DNA of 64,000 nt from Macrothele yani (lineage: Eukaryota > Arthropoda > Arachnida > Araneae > Macrothelidae), in assembly GCA_039090855.1 (NCBI GenBank), contig CM077005.1:16841921-16905920 (forward strand), written 5' to 3'. Shown here piece by piece: positions 1 through 12,159 of this stretch (position 1 is the first letter of the stretch; each line of letters starts with the position of its first letter). Both the position numbers and the translations under genes were made by a program. The notes under the pieces are model-generated. The model was given only the letters and a program-made list of their open reading frames with translations. It was not told where the DNA came from and did no database searches.

Positions 1-404
1 AAAATAGGTAGTAGGGTAAGTGTTATCCTTAAGATTGAATCTTGTTTAATTGATATTTTAATTTATTATTTGAAAGATGAGGTACTATATTTTTATCTAT
101 GTAATGTTTTCAAGACTCCGCCGTGGTACTACCCCACCTTACTGTGAAGGTGCGCCGTTTCTGGTGATTTTTTTTCATTCCGCCCCATTTTTTTATTGCT
201 GCTGTGTATACGCTGGTGCGGCTTATTTACCCGAAATTACGGTAGAACAATCAGAGCTTTGGAAACGCATTCCTCCTTAGAGCAGCCCACAGTTGGTCCC
301 TCCCTCCTTAAAAATAAGTGCCCGAAAAGAAATACAGTATATAAAGTGTAGAAAAAAATGAAGGCACTAAGGCTGTAGCCTTATTAACCTAATGGTAGAT
401 CTGG

Positions 405-840
405 CCCTGTTGACAAAGGATACACACTTTCTTTTGTAAATAATGTTTGTACAATTGAGGAGGATGACAAAGTTGTCACTATGGCAATATTGAAGGATAA
501 TTTGTACAGATTGATAATTACTCTAAATGAAACTAATAAAGCTAAAAGCTATATTTCCAAGTTACATAACATGTGTAATGATTCAAATTGTGTATTCATA
601 TGGCATTTAAGACTGGGACACAGGAATATAGATGCCATAAAGCAAATGAATAGAAAAAATTTAGCATAGGGAATTAAAATAAAGAATTGTAAACATAACC
701 TGAATTGTATAATATGTGCAAAAACTAAACTTAGCTAAACCATATCTTGAGAAATCTACCTATAGAGCCAAAAAATGAAATAGAAAAACAAAGGATGAAG
801 ATTAATGGAGATTATTTAACTCACCTTTGTTTTGCTGAGA
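405..840 (+). pseudogene. Ty1/copia pol relic (GAG-pre-integrase region)
   Basis: The reading frame at 481-669 contains WHLRLGHRNIDAIKQM and KNLA, followed after one stop by GIKIKNCKHNLNCIICAKTK. This is the zinc-binding GAG-pre-integrase segment (H..H..C..C) that precedes integrase in copia polyproteins. The sequence just upstream (from about 405) also reads as the preceding pol segment (KGYTLSFVNN, then DNLYRL). No protease, integrase core, RT or LTR was found, so it is a short relic. A SINE follows directly at 848, and I saw no convincing continuation of copia beyond it. Family assignment rests on the WHxRLGHxN and CxxC pattern. Confidence 0.75.
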
Positions 841-847
841 CAGTCTT

Positions 848-1076
848 TTTTTTTTTTTTTTTTTTTTTTTGGATTGGAGGTTTAACGACTACCGTGAGCA
901 ACTCGATGGGCTATAAGCAGTCGCCCGTCCCTAATTTAGGGTCACTGGTCCAGGGAAGGGAGAGAGCAAGTGCCGTAAGACAAACAAAATCCCTGCCTCA
1001 CCGGGATTCGAACCCGGACTCCTTTCGGACGAATGATGAGAGGCCATCGCCTTAGACCACTGCGCCACCAGGGCGG
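848..1076 (-). repeat. tRNA-derived SINE, copy A
   Basis: The tRNA-like head is at the right end on the minus strand. It has an A-box-like TGGCGCAGTGG and a B box GGTTCGAATCC. A body region follows (reverse of CACCGTGAGCAACTC and TCCCTAATTTAGGGTCACTG) and then a long T tract at 847-870, which is the poly(A) tail of the minus-strand element. The same layout recurs at 5440, 8185, 10053 and 55867, which defines a family. The T tract abuts the copia relic; no clear target duplication was seen. Confidence 0.9.
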
Positions 1077-2902
1077 TTAGTCATTTTTGCAACTACCCCT
1101 TCAGAGCTGCAGAGTATGATCCAGGAATTTCAGATTGGGAGGGGAGGTGTGCATGAAAGCAAATTTTTCTGAGACTAAACAATTTTTTTTTAGTGAAATA
1201 TTTGTTTTTTGACCTAGGTTAAAAACTGGGGAACACTTCAAAAGTGAATACTGTTGATATTTCATAGTTAAGAATGATTACAAATGAGAATCTTTTTGCA
1301 AAGCTTCACATAATTATTTTGTTTTGTGCTGTTTTTTTTTTTTCTTATGGATAATTACTACTCTAGGCAGGGATAAGTATTTACATATACTTATCCTTGT
1401 CTTAGCAACCCATGTAAATACTTCTTCAGCAAAGAAGTATTTACATGGGTTACTAAAACAGTAGACATTGATATTTTCTCAAATCTTGTGCATGCTGATA
1501 TGATTCAAAAGTATATTTGCAAAATTTGTAGCAGGCTAAAAAAAGAGATTCTTACATTCGTTTTATGGTTGCGACGACTGACTTTAAACAAGAAGATTAA
1601 AAATAAGAAACATTAGACTGCTATATATATATAAAAAAAAAAATTAATTGCCCGCTAATAAGGGGTACCACATTCCATAGCTGGAGGAATTATATCACCT
1701 GCCTGGGAGCACTTCTACCAAAGAAGATCAGAATGAAAAGCGAAGAAGTTTATAAAATAGGTAATAGTAAAGCTTCGGTTAACCTTCACTGTGTATGACT
1801 GCCCTGATCGCTCTTGCGTTTTTTTTAAGGGAACTGCGGCTATACATGGACTTCGAATTTAAAAACAACAACGTAAAATTGCTTTATGGTAGAAAATACT
1901 AAATGCAAAGCTGAGGATTCGTGCAACTGCTACTGCCCACTGTGCTTTATAACAAAAAAAAAATTATATATATATAGTGATACCTAAATATTAAAAAGGA
2001 AACTTGCCCATTTATGTAAAGTAGTAAAAGCACTTACCCTTTAATACCTTGTTAATTTTTATGAGTAATACAGTATTATTAACTACTGATTGTTTTCACA
2101 GTTATTAGGAGGTTAAATTCGTAGCCTGTGCCTCGTCATATTTGATTGTCAAGGCAAATGTAAAACATAGCCATGACAGTATTTTGTATAGTAAATGTCA
2201 TTTTTCCATGACAAATGAGATTAGCTTCTTCACGGTGCTCAAAACTGACTTGTATGGCATACTGGCACTAATTTTAGAATTGCAGAAATTATTTGTTTTT
2301 TTATTTTGTCCCTGACTTACGAACGCGCATTCTTAAGCATGGAAACCTTATGCGCCTCGTGCCCTTGAGAAATAACTGTGCTGTGGCATGTGGTTGTTGT
2401 ATGCATTGCATGCGCTAATTATATGCAAAAATTTACTCTGCAAGAAAAAAAAAAAAAAAGAATACAGAGAAAAGCTTTGTGCTGCAGTTTTTTTATGGGA
2501 AAATTTAAACTAAGTGCCTGGTTTTAGAAGTTATATTTAAAACCAAATTCACATATTTGTTTTCATTTTAGTCGGAACTGAAAGTGAGAATGTGAACCTA
2601 ACTTCATGTGTGATTGTGCTGTTGGATTGAGCACATCTTTGCCAAGTAAGAAACCCATTGTATGCGATATTTCTGTTGCATTCAGAGCTTTGGCAGTCAA
2701 CCAATAAGAGAACTGGAGTCCGTCGCTGCTGTTTATTCCCACTCAGGTTGGGGCCTTCATTATCTGCCATCGAAAACTTGTGGAAATGCGAAACAAAGAG
2801 TTGCATCAATGAATGGAAAACTCGTTTTCGTTTGCCAGTGAATATCTGCTGTCTTGTGCGTAATTTCAGAGGAAAGTTGGAAAATTGTGCGGCCATATTT
2901 TC
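1077..2902. other. AT-rich interval without recognised gene
   Basis: No supported coding region. It holds poly(T) and poly(A) tracts and short (TA)n runs near 1622 and 1967. Two back-to-back hairpins are listed separately. The open frames near 2549-2959 overlap on both strands and match nothing I recognise. Confidence 0.6.
1371..1451. repeat. Two adjacent hairpins sharing AAGTATTTACAT
   Basis: The first hairpin has 10-bp arms (GGATAAGTAT and ATACTTATCC, 1371-1396). The second has 20-bp perfect arms at 1407-1426 and 1432-1451 with a 5-base loop. Both arms carry the same AAGTATTTACAT word, so the second may be a reshuffled copy of the first. No coding content. Confidence 0.8.
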
Positions 2903-3142
2903 TTGATGATGATGGGCAAAACACGTAACAATATTAACAAATAAAGGTAACTTGATCACGCTAGTTACGTTAAATGAAAACTTTTACAAAAAGTTCGTAA
3001 GTTGGAAGCTTTCGACCTTATCCAATCTTAGTCCTCCATTGGCGTGATGAAGACCTAAGATAAGGCCGAAAGCTTCCAACTTACAAACTTTTTGTAAAAG
3101 TTTTCATTTAACGTAACTAGCATGATCAAGTTACCTTTATTT
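2903..3142. mobile_element. Foldback repeat, copy 1 (hammerhead-like core)
   Basis: Long inverted repeat of 240 bp. The left arm begins about 2945 and the right arm ends about 3142, with roughly 30 bp between them. Outside the arms there is a TGATGATGATGGGC-type end on the left. It is flanked by a 12-bp imperfect direct repeat, GGCCATATTTTC at 2891-2902 and GGCCAAATTTTC at 3143-3154, which looks like a target-site duplication. At 3045-3074 it carries TGATGA, a short hairpin, then GAAAGCT. A second family member lies at 21541-21762. It has no coding capacity. Confidence 0.8.
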
Positions 3143-3269
3143 GGCCAAATTTTCATATATTTATTGCCTTTCTGAAGCACTAAAAGTTTTCAAGACAATT
3201 TTAGGAAACTGCAAAAGTGGAATAAAGAAATGGATGATGCTAAATTAATGTCTTTCAATTCCTAAGTTT

Positions 3270-4150
3270 CACAGAAAAATCCGAATGTGTAAGCAACGAA
3301 AGACAAACCTGAGTCTTTTAACATCTTCATTAAGTATGCAGTTACAGTGTTGGGAAACAACATCTGGGATGCTTTTCTTTATTTTTGTAGTTAGCCCATT
3401 TTCTTTCCCGATCATGTTTGCTGCACCATCTGTACCAAGTCCTTCTAACGAACCAATTCCCAAATTTCTCATTTCTTCATCCAAGACCTTGTAGTACCCT
3501 TCAGCAGTAGATGACTGAAGAGGTACTACTGACATGAACACTTGTTTCACTTTCTTGTCGTTGACATAGCGAATATAAATAAGTAACTCTTCTACTGTGG
3601 ACTTATCAGTTGATGCATCAAGAAGGATAGTTGCATGGTTACACTGTTTAACTTCTGCAATTAGTGCTTGCCTAACCTCATCTGCAATATGTGTTACAGC
3701 TCATATCATTCTGATATTGTTCAAGACTCATATTTACATCAAATTTATTTAATAACACAATCAGATTTGAAAAATCTGTAAATGGCTTATTATATTTTGT
3801 CACATAATATGCAGTGTTGAAGAGCTTTTCAAGATGGTTAAACATTTTTTCAACCATCTTTTTGTGACACACTGCTAATGGTATACACTCGGGTTTTTCA
3901 ATAGCAAGATCATGTTCAATGCAGTTTCTGTGCATTTTTGATAGCTGGTGAAGTCTCAATTTTGAAAGGCCACTGGAAATCACGAACAAATTTTGAGTTT
4001 GTATCTGAAATATTGGGATATTTTGAATAAAGATTTATCGTTTTCAAACACTAACCATGAAAATTCTTCACACCATTTTTTCTGACATTTTCTCTTGCCA
4101 TCTTTCTTATTTTCACTTGTAGTCTTTTGAGACAATCAAAGTTTGGTTTT
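3270..4150 (-). pseudogene. hAT-type transposase, N-terminal half (ZNF862/ZMYM-like family)
   Basis: On the minus strand, reading from about 4150 downward, the N-terminal part contains KKWCEEFSWLVFENDK, like the zinc-finger entry of this family. It continues with LFNTAYYVTKYNKPFTDFSN at roughly 3800. After one frameshift near 3700 it runs on with LLDASTDKSTVEELLIYIRY and LGTDGAANMIGKENGL, the first catalytic-aspartate (DASTD) and GTDGA regions of the hAT RNase H fold. It stops being recognisable near 3270, so the second half with the dimerisation domain is missing. It is related to host genes derived from hAT, but the frameshift, truncation and context argue for a dead transposon. No terminal inverted repeats were found. 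Confidence 0.75.
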
Positions 4151-4800
4151 TCTGAGGCACTTGTTCAATTTGGCCTTTGTTATCATTTTGCGGAGTTCCA
4201 AATGGCGGTCGCTTCTGAAAAATGAAAATAACTCTTTTGTTTCATCATAAAAACAACTTGAGCATGAAAGAACCGTACCTCGAAGTGAGCTGAGGAAGTC
4301 AAGCACTTTTAATTTGAAGCAAATAGCACCAAATATTTTTTAAGTCCCATGAAGCTGGTTATAAATTTTTATTATCGCAGTCGGAATCCTTCCAAAGCAT
4401 CAGAACAGAAGCAGCACGGAACCCGGAGTCCAGTGGGACGAAGATCGCACACCTGTGACCGTCACAGGCATGGGTATTGGCACCCGAAGTCCAGTGGGAC
4501 AGAAGATGGCACACCCGTGATGGGGAGGAGATGACACCAAAAATGACACTCTCAGTCTCTTGTTCCTTCTGCTGTGTTACGGCGGCATTTTACGCAACCC
4601 CCCCCCAAAAAAACATTCAACTTCAAAGATCTGCATAAGTCAGGGTGCTTAAAAATAATAGAGTTCATGAAGGAAGTGAATTTCCTAATTGCATACCTCC
4701 TAACTCATTTTAGCAAAAATCTAGAAAACTGCTTAAAAACATCCTGAAGATTACTTAAAAATTACGGAGAAAAGCATTTTTAGCTTTTCAAATAAATAAT

Positions 4801-4873
<73 letters not shown>

Positions 4874-5439
4874 GCTATATAAATATATACCGAGATGCCA
4901 ACCTCTGGAAAGGAGTTCCAGAAATCAACGCACATTATTTACGTAATCTTAGTCATAAATTTACTTTTAAAAAAAAACCTTGTACCTCGTCCTCCCTTTG
5001 AAGCGCTAAGGGTGATGCAAGAAATGTATAGTTGCATAAAGCAAATAGAGTTTGCATGCTTCTCTATGATTAAAAACAAAAACGCCCTTTTACTTTGCCA
5101 TTTCATGCCCCATCCCCACCAAGGTAAAAAAAAAAAGAACAGTGAGTTCCGAGATGGCCACCTGCGCCACACATAGTGGACAGGCTATGTCATCACAGCC
5201 GTAACTCGACACGAGTTCCGATGATATCCCACTTCGGAAGACGGAGAGCTTTTGTTTACTTTAACTGTGCACAAAAAAAAGTACGGAGTTGTTTACAAAA
5301 ATAGCATGCACTCAGAAATTAAAGTGATAAAGCAAAGCTATTACATTTTTATGCAGAATTACGTAATCACTAAAACACTTTTTTCTTTACAATAAACTAA
5401 GAATAGAGAATCTATACACTTTATTTCCATATCGAACTC
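4151..5439. other. Non-coding interval with microsatellite
   Basis: No gene recognised. A partly repeated segment lies at about 4425-4530 (AGTCCAGTGGGAC occurs twice, 64 bp apart). A (CA)n/(TA)n microsatellite follows at 4803. The remainder is AT-rich with short homopolymers. Confidence 0.6.
4803..4869. repeat. (CA)n-(TA)n compound microsatellite
   Basis: About 35 bases of alternating CA followed without a break by about 32 bases of alternating TA. Confidence 0.97.
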
Positions 5440-5665
5440 GCCGCCCCGGTGGCGCAGTGGTCTAAGCGATGGCCTGTGATCATTCGTCCGTAAGGGGTCC
5501 GGGTTCGAATCCCGGTGAGGCATGGATGTTGTGTTTGTCTTACGGCACTGGCTCTCTCCCTTCCCTGGAACCAGTGACCCTAAATTAGGGACGGGCGACT
5601 GCTTATAGCCCATTGAGTTGCTCACGGTGGTCGTTAAACCTCCAATCAAAAAAAAATAAAAAAAA
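5440..5665 (+). repeat. tRNA-derived SINE, copy B, with target duplication
   Basis: Plus-strand copy of the SINE family. The tRNA-like head starts at about 5441 with GGTGGCGCAGTGGTCTAAG (A box) and GGTTCGAATCC (B box). The body ends CGTTAAACCTCCAATC and is followed by an A-rich tail. It is bounded by ATCGAACTC at 5431-5439 and 5666-5674, a 9-bp target-site duplication. This is one of the best preserved copies. Confidence 0.93.
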
Positions 5666-5674
5666 ATCGAACTC

Positions 5675-8184
5675 TCAACGTAATTATTTTGTTTACCTGT
5701 TAAATAGGTCAAGAAAGTTGCGACTCGGGCAGAAGTTCCTTTATCACAAATATTTTATATTATGCAGCATAGCAGCCAGCAAGCATGCTTCCCAGTTTAA
5801 GATTCGTTCAGCATAAAGGATTCTGGGGCCCCTACCCTTCCTAGATCGCGTCAGAGAGCACCACGAGGAGCAAGCCTTTCCCACCAGTCGCGTGATGTGT
5901 GGTGGGGGATAGGCCAAAAACCCCTAATCTTCAGGGGTTTTTTTTTTGGATAGGCAGGCACTAGGCAGATAGGAGAGAGACTGCAATTCATGCGGCCGCA
6001 CAACGCCTCTCTGTTTACTGATTTCCGTAAAAGATAAAAACACAACCATTCCGAAATTTGCTTCATTGCATTAAAAAAAAATAACTACTAATTAAAACTG
6101 CTGAAAACACAGTCGCCAACCAAAATATTATGGTCGGCGTAGGCGACCGCAGTTGTGGAGCCCTGCCCGTAACTATCCTATATGGAAAGCTCAAAAAATT
6201 GCGATACAAAAAGCATAGTTTCCCTGAAGAGAGCCTGAATTCACTCAAAGAAAATCCCATTCATTTTGATTTCATTAGGTTAAAAAGTGAAATAAGTTTT
6301 ATTTTTTTTTAATTACAACCCTGTATCAAGCTGTAGAACAATCTACAAATTGTTCAAAGCTTTTCGCAAACTTGGTTTGGATAAATGCTTCAGGGAACTA
6401 ATATCTTTTGTCATTAAATTGTGCGAATGAAGACCTATTCACACAATATACGCAAAGACAAGACAAAATTCTTAATAATTTAAAAAGTTCTGAAGATGTC
6501 GAAGCCTATATTGAATGATCTGAAGACACCAGTTAGACCACTGTACAAGATGACCTGATGATGTAAAGGAGAGCATTGTTGCTAAAGGTACTACTCTGAG
6601 AATTTCTATTAAAAATAGATATTCTGAGAGAGACTGAGGAAGTTTGTAACTTGCTGTTCAGATCATTAGCGTTAAAGGTACAACTTCATTGCCAAAAACA
6701 GGAAGTACTGCAGTGCACTGAGAGAGACTGGGGAAGTTTGTAATTATTACAAGTTTTTTACTTTCTGTTCTTGCAGGAAATGGAAAATTTATAATATAAA
6801 GTGTTAGGCAAACTAAACACAGACATGTAATCTGATAATGGCCAACAAAAGTAATGAATTACTACAAATTGCTGTTTGTCAATGATGAAATAAGCTTTAT
6901 ATATATATATATAGAATTTTTATTAAATAAAAACCTTGTTTAACAAAAATACATTAGGCAATAATTTCTAATGAAACAGTAAAAACATACTTCAAACTAC
7001 TGGAATACAGAAAATGCTGGGCATCATGTTTAAGAAAACAAAATTGGCAAAGAATACAAAATTAAAAAAATAGATATTTTTCATGGGAAGATTACGATAT
7101 TCATGAATATGTAACAATATCATTCGAAACTACCATCTGGAGTTCAGTTACAACACACTTCCTTACAGGAACTCAATATCTATGACATCATATACAAAAG
7201 GTATGAAAAATATCAAGAAGTACACAGAAAATGCATTTTTTTTTTCAGTGGAAAATAACCTCGCAATACCTAGTATGACTATAATTGTCTCCAAATGATT
7301 TCATGGTCTCCAAAAACCAAAGTACAATATATATATATATATATATAAAAAATTGAAGAAAGTAGAGATTACAGCTTTAGTCTTACATTTATATATTACA
7401 AGTACAACAGTGAGAAAAAGCATGTCTGGTGTATGTTCAAAAGTAAGGAAGACAAGTCAGCACATTGCATACAATTTTTCATATTGCATTGCCTGTCAGT
7501 GTTGGTCTCCTTGCATAAAAAGTACATACATAAAGAAACTGCAAAAAAAAATAATAGAAGCTTTGTGGTTATTTTAATGGCTATGCATAGTTTTCAAATG
7601 CTTACAAGTATATTTTAAATTCATTTATTCAGTGGTGTAATATACTGTAACATATATAAGTTGCCAAGCTTTTGCTCTACACTGCCACTGGGAAGGTTTT
7701 TTTTAATGCAGTGGTCAACATGAAATGCAAATAAATAGAACACATAAGAAACAAAGGTGATTTTTTGAAAATAGCATGGAAAACATCACAACCAGTATTG
7801 CACGTTATTTAACATGCAATTATACACTATGTTGCAACGTGTTTCTAGCTCTTAATAAAACATGCCTAATAGCTGGTAGTTCCATAGAGACAGGATCATT
7901 GCATGCTGGATTGCTGTTAAAAATTTAACTGTTTCCTGCATAGCAGCCTCTTTAAAGTGCGTGTAAGGAGCAACTCTTCTAATATTATTCCATATATAAG
8001 CAGTTCACGACTCCCTGACAACACAAATAAGTTATATCGCAATAGCAAAGCGATTCTTTTTAGCTAGATGTAAACAACACATAAGAAGTATCAACCAAGA
8101 CATGCAGAATATGGCGCTTGTCAGGAAAGTCATACATGTCTCAGCTGATCCTAGGAATACTGTTAGGAGTTACCCCCTTATTTT
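5675..8184. other. Non-coding AT-rich interval
   Basis: No supported gene. It contains (TA)n runs at about 6899 and 7328 and a short imperfect duplication (GAGAGAGACTG near 6632 and 6720). Open frames here are short, overlap on both strands and match no family I know. Confidence 0.6.
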
Positions 8185-8362
8185 TATTGAAGGTTTAACA
8201 ACCACCATAAGCAAGCAGTTGCCTGTCCCTAATTTAGGGCCACTGGCTCCAGGGAAGGGAGAGAGCCAGTACCATCAAACACAACTTCCCTGCCTCATTG
8301 GGACTCAAACCCGGACAAATGGTCAGAAGTCTGTGCTCAGACCGCTGCACCAATGGGGCAGC
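8185..8362 (-). repeat. tRNA-derived SINE, copy C (degenerate)
   Basis: Older minus-strand copy. The body (GAAGGTTTAACAACCACC, CCCTAATTTAGGGCCACTGG) is clear, but the tRNA head is eroded, with a B-box relic in GGACTCAAACCC. The poly(A) tail is lost. It diverges more than copies B, D and F. Confidence 0.85.
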
Positions 8363-10039
8363 AGTTGCCCCTTACATGAACTTTAAGGAGACAGTCGTCA
8401 GGGTGGAAGCTAGCATGCAGTGATTCTATCTGTATGAAACTACAAATGTTTTTTTTGCATACATCATTAATGAATAGAAACACATTGCAACACAGCATAT
8501 ATCAGAGTGATAAATAATGCATAATACTGCTCATGATGTAGCTATTTTCAGAATATCATTGTTTCTTATGTGTTCTAATTCTCTGCATTTCATGTTTGAC
8601 CACTAACTTAAAAAAGCCTCCCACTAAAAAGACAAAAGCTCACCAACTTATAAAAATTATATTATGCCACTAAATAAATGGATTTATAATATGCTATAAT
8701 CATTTAGAACTCACACAGTTACTGTGCACAAAACTGATATTTATGCACAGGTTTCTTAATATCAACAAGCTTCCTACCTTAGCTAAAAAAAGAAAAAAAA
8801 GTCTCATTAAACAGATCATAATTCATTACTGAGTTAAATTTCATACATGGCACAAAAGCAGAAATTTTAAATTAACAAATAATGTGCCGTATTTTCAGTT
8901 TCCATGTAGCAACTTCTTCAGAAAATTCTACATTGCCCTGTAGAGGGAATCGAAACAATATTCCAAGAATGGAATTTTTAGCTTTTAACAATATGGTATA
9001 AATCAATCATTGTGGCCTTTCATGTTAACTGTACAGGGACAAAAATTATGTCAGAGAAGAAAATTAACTGATAATACTTGCCCAAGAAATAGAAGCAAAA
9101 AAAAAGTTTTCAGATATGCAACAGACAACTGCAAAATGGTAAGCAGCATATAATTGGAAAAAGAAGTAATTAAAATTCAACTCGCCAATAAACTAAAGAA
9201 GTGACAAGCAAAACGGAATGCTCAATGAAACCTACATGAAGACCCTGATAACAGTAACAGAATATACAGGGAAATTAAATGCATTCACATATAGAGTGGA
9301 AGAACAATTATAATCAAAACTGCACGCAAGGATTAAATGAAATACAGTAAAGTGGCGTTACTTATGCACCACTTTTCTAAACACCTTTGGTAATGTCTAT
9401 CACGTAAAATATCAATCAGCTGCATTTAGTTCTTATTTTCTCCAACAAATGGCACCACAATGCTATTTCAGAAAAACATTTGACTGTCCTACAGCCCGTT
9501 GTTCCTGTGAGTGGAGCCACTGAATTTTTTGCTGAAAAACGTGCAAAATATTTGTATCATAACTTATGTTTATTGCAAACCTATATGGTCTAAAGTATTA
9601 TTACAAGATGACAACATTGCTGCATGTACATTTCTTGACCTGATTTCCATGCAATTCTTAAAGTGGTGCAAAGTATCCTCATCCTATAAGAATACTTTGC
9701 ACCACTTTTTTTTTGTGTGTGTGCTATAAAAAAAAAACATTTTGAAAGATTCGTGTCTATGATTTAGGTAGTGGTTTTCATAGACATTTGATATTACGTA
9801 CACGAAAAGGACAATTTATATCTCCAGTACGACAGTTTTGAAATGCTCTCATGTAAAAATCGGTAAAAAGTAACCTCACTTTACGGTACATAGACTTTCC
9901 TTATACTATAGTTGTCTACAGTGGAAGTGACGAAATGCACATGTGCATTGAATTGCAGCATCCCCAGTGTAATAAGCAAATAGAGGACCTGTAATAAAAC
10001 TATGCAGCATAAGGGCAATATTAATTCATCTAGAAATAT
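8363..10039. other. Non-coding interval with a perfect hairpin
   Basis: No gene recognised. At 9661-9706 there is a hairpin with 16-bp perfect arms, AAGTGGTGCAAAGTAT and ATACTTTGCACCACTT, around a 14-base loop, then a T tract. The remainder is unremarkable AT-rich DNA. Confidence 0.65.
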
Positions 10040-10052
10040 GCAGTCTGCAATC

Positions 10053-10276
10053 TTTTTTTTTTTTTTTTTTTTTTTGATTGGAGGTTTAACGACCACCGTG
10101 AGCAACCCAATGGGCAGTCGCCCGTCCCTAATTTAGGGTCACTGGTTCTGGGGAAGGGAGAGAGCCAGTGCCGTAAGGCAAACACAACATCCGTGCCTGA
10201 CCGGGATTTGAACCCAGACCCCTTTCGGACGAATGATCAGAGGCCATCGCTTAGACCACTGCGCCACCGGGGCGGC
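10053..10276 (-). repeat. tRNA-derived SINE, copy D, with 13-bp target duplication
   Basis: Minus-strand copy with a T tract at about 10053-10075 and the tRNA head ending at 10276. It is flanked by GCAGTCTGCAATC (10040-10052) and GCAGTCTGTAATC (10277-10289), a 13-bp duplication with one change. The body is missing a few bases that copies A and F keep (the CTATAAG segment). Confidence 0.93.
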
Positions 10277-10443
10277 GCAGTCTGTAATCACGCAGCCTCT
10301 GAATACGAAAGGAGAGCAATCGGCAAACATTTATTTGCCATGTGGTAGCTGTACACTGATTATTAGCACTTGAAAAGCACAACAATGTTTAAATGACGTA
10401 AGAATTTAAACAAAGAGGATAGTGCACTGCAAATCTTCCTCAC

Positions 10444-10672
10444 CCTAGACAAAGCAACTTCATCCACAGTTCCTTTAGCAATGAGTGGAAGATGAATGAT
10501 GTAGCACATTTTGCTACTCTTAAAGCTACAGCAACTGAAAACAATATTAGTTATGGCTCTTTCTGCAGGATGATGTTCAATCACAGTATCAGAAAGGTTG
10601 TACCCATTTGGGTTCTGAAGTGTTTGAATGAGTAACAATGGGCATTCGAGTGAGAACAGAGCATTTCTTTCA
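10444..10672 (-). CDS. Candidate host exon of unknown gene
   Basis: Part of a 142-codon open frame (10363-10791, minus) that I cannot assign to any family. Within it, a pyrimidine-rich acceptor (CTTCCTTGTTACAG) precedes base 10672, and a strong-looking donor (AGG then GTGAGG) follows 10444. The enclosed 229 bp give one split codon plus 76 whole codons. The encoded peptide includes NPNGYNLSDTVIEHH and KGTVDEVALSR, is not low-complexity and is not recognisably transposon. An open frame of this length can occur by chance in a window of this size, so it is only a candidate. It lies on the same strand as the SH3BGRL-like gene, but no link between them is shown. Confidence 0.25.
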
Positions 10673-10877
10673 CTGTAACAAGGAAGACAAGATTTGGATA
10701 AAATTGTAGGAGATGCAATAATTATTGTCTCATTTTGCAGTGCACTAGCAGGCAGTAGAAACATCAAGCCATATATATATATATATATCACTTAACTTAA
10801 AAAAACTGCAACTTGCAAACAAATGCAATATAACTTCTGCAAGACCGCGCCATGCTGCAGGTTTCAAACATAATCAG

Positions 10878-11553
10878 TATAGTAATAAGTTCAACCACAG
10901 ATAAATTACAATCCTAATACAGAACCCAATAACAGCATTTGTAAACTCCTAACAAGAAGAATATCCTTCAGAAATAAAATATAACAGCCCGAACTTTCAT
11001 CCATGACGTAATAACAACTTAGTATTACTTTCGGAAAGCACCTCAATCGACCTAAAGATCACCATAGAAAGTGATTACTGACCTTGACCGCCAGGTGTTT
11101 TACTTTACTGCCTTGGGGAAGTTTGAGTTTTAAGTCTATGTTTCAACACTCCATTTCATGCTATATGCTGATATTCTAGAAGTTACAAGTAAGTTCTATT
11201 TGTTTTATATTCTTTAAGCTCTACAAATAGGTTCAGGTAGGGAAGACAGAATGCTTAAAAGAGAGATATTTTTTACAAAATTTATTAAGATATCTAACTA
11301 TTGGCTTTAAAATTTAACACTCTCGTGAAACCTGAACCACTACCCCAGGGTACCGGATATCTTTCCCTGATGAGTGATCTGGTGTTCTGGGGTACAGTTG
11401 TATATTATTAAAAAATGTTGGGGGGTTTTTGTTGTGATTATGCGGGGAGGGGGGTTATTTCATTTCTGAAGGATATTCCTTCTTGTTAGGAGTTTACAAA
11501 TGCTGTTATTGGGTTCTGTATTAGGATTGTAATTTATCTGTGGTTGAACTCAT

Positions 11554-11560
<7 letters not shown>
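10878..11560. repeat. Foldback element with 105-bp arms
   Basis: The segment from about 10878 to 10988 is repeated in inverse orientation at about 11450-11560, nearly identical (for example CCACAGATAAATTACAATCC against its complement). About 460 bp separate the arms. The right arm runs into a (TA)n tract at 11557-11584, beyond which the large palindrome begins. No open frame of interest lies inside. Confidence 0.85.
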
Positions 11561-11584
<24 letters not shown>

Positions 11585-11587
<3 letters not shown>

Positions 11588-12128
11588 TATAAAGAAGATA
11601 CCTAAGCAAAAAAATACATATATAATTTTGACTCACACCTATACAACATAGAAAAGGTTATGTATCTACCTGTGTGAGTAAAAGGAGAAAAGATAAAAAA
11701 ATAAAATAAAACAACTGAATGTAGAAGGTGTCAGAATACTGAGCCTTGGCTTTATCAAGGACCAGCAAAAACTCTGCATTTTCTCACTTCCACAAAGACC
11801 TAGTTGGAAATGGGTTTCTGCAAGGCCATAGATGCAAGTAACATTCCCACCAAAAATAGTTAAAAAATATATATATATAAGTCATGTCCTCCGTAGAGTA
11901 GCATGACCTAGCACTAGTTAACAGTTTCGCTTGCATCCATTAACCTTCATGGCCCGACCCATGCTCTTCATCTGTTACTATTAAACAGAGAGAAGAAGAT
12001 TAAAGAGAACTCAAGCTGTGAGTGACATAATAAATGGAAATGATTTTCAGCTATAACGAAATTCAAGTTCGTTTGAGAGAGAATTTAAACCTGAAAAATA
12101 ATGCAAAGGAATCCAAATTTTACATTGC

Positions 12129-12159
<31 letters not shown>

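Noticed and set aside
77..280. Open frame of 67 codons
   Set aside because: No family resemblance and composition like the non-coding surroundings.
2549..2959. 136-codon minus-strand frame
   Set aside because: It overlaps a foldback end and an opposite-strand frame, with no recognisable domain or splice structure.
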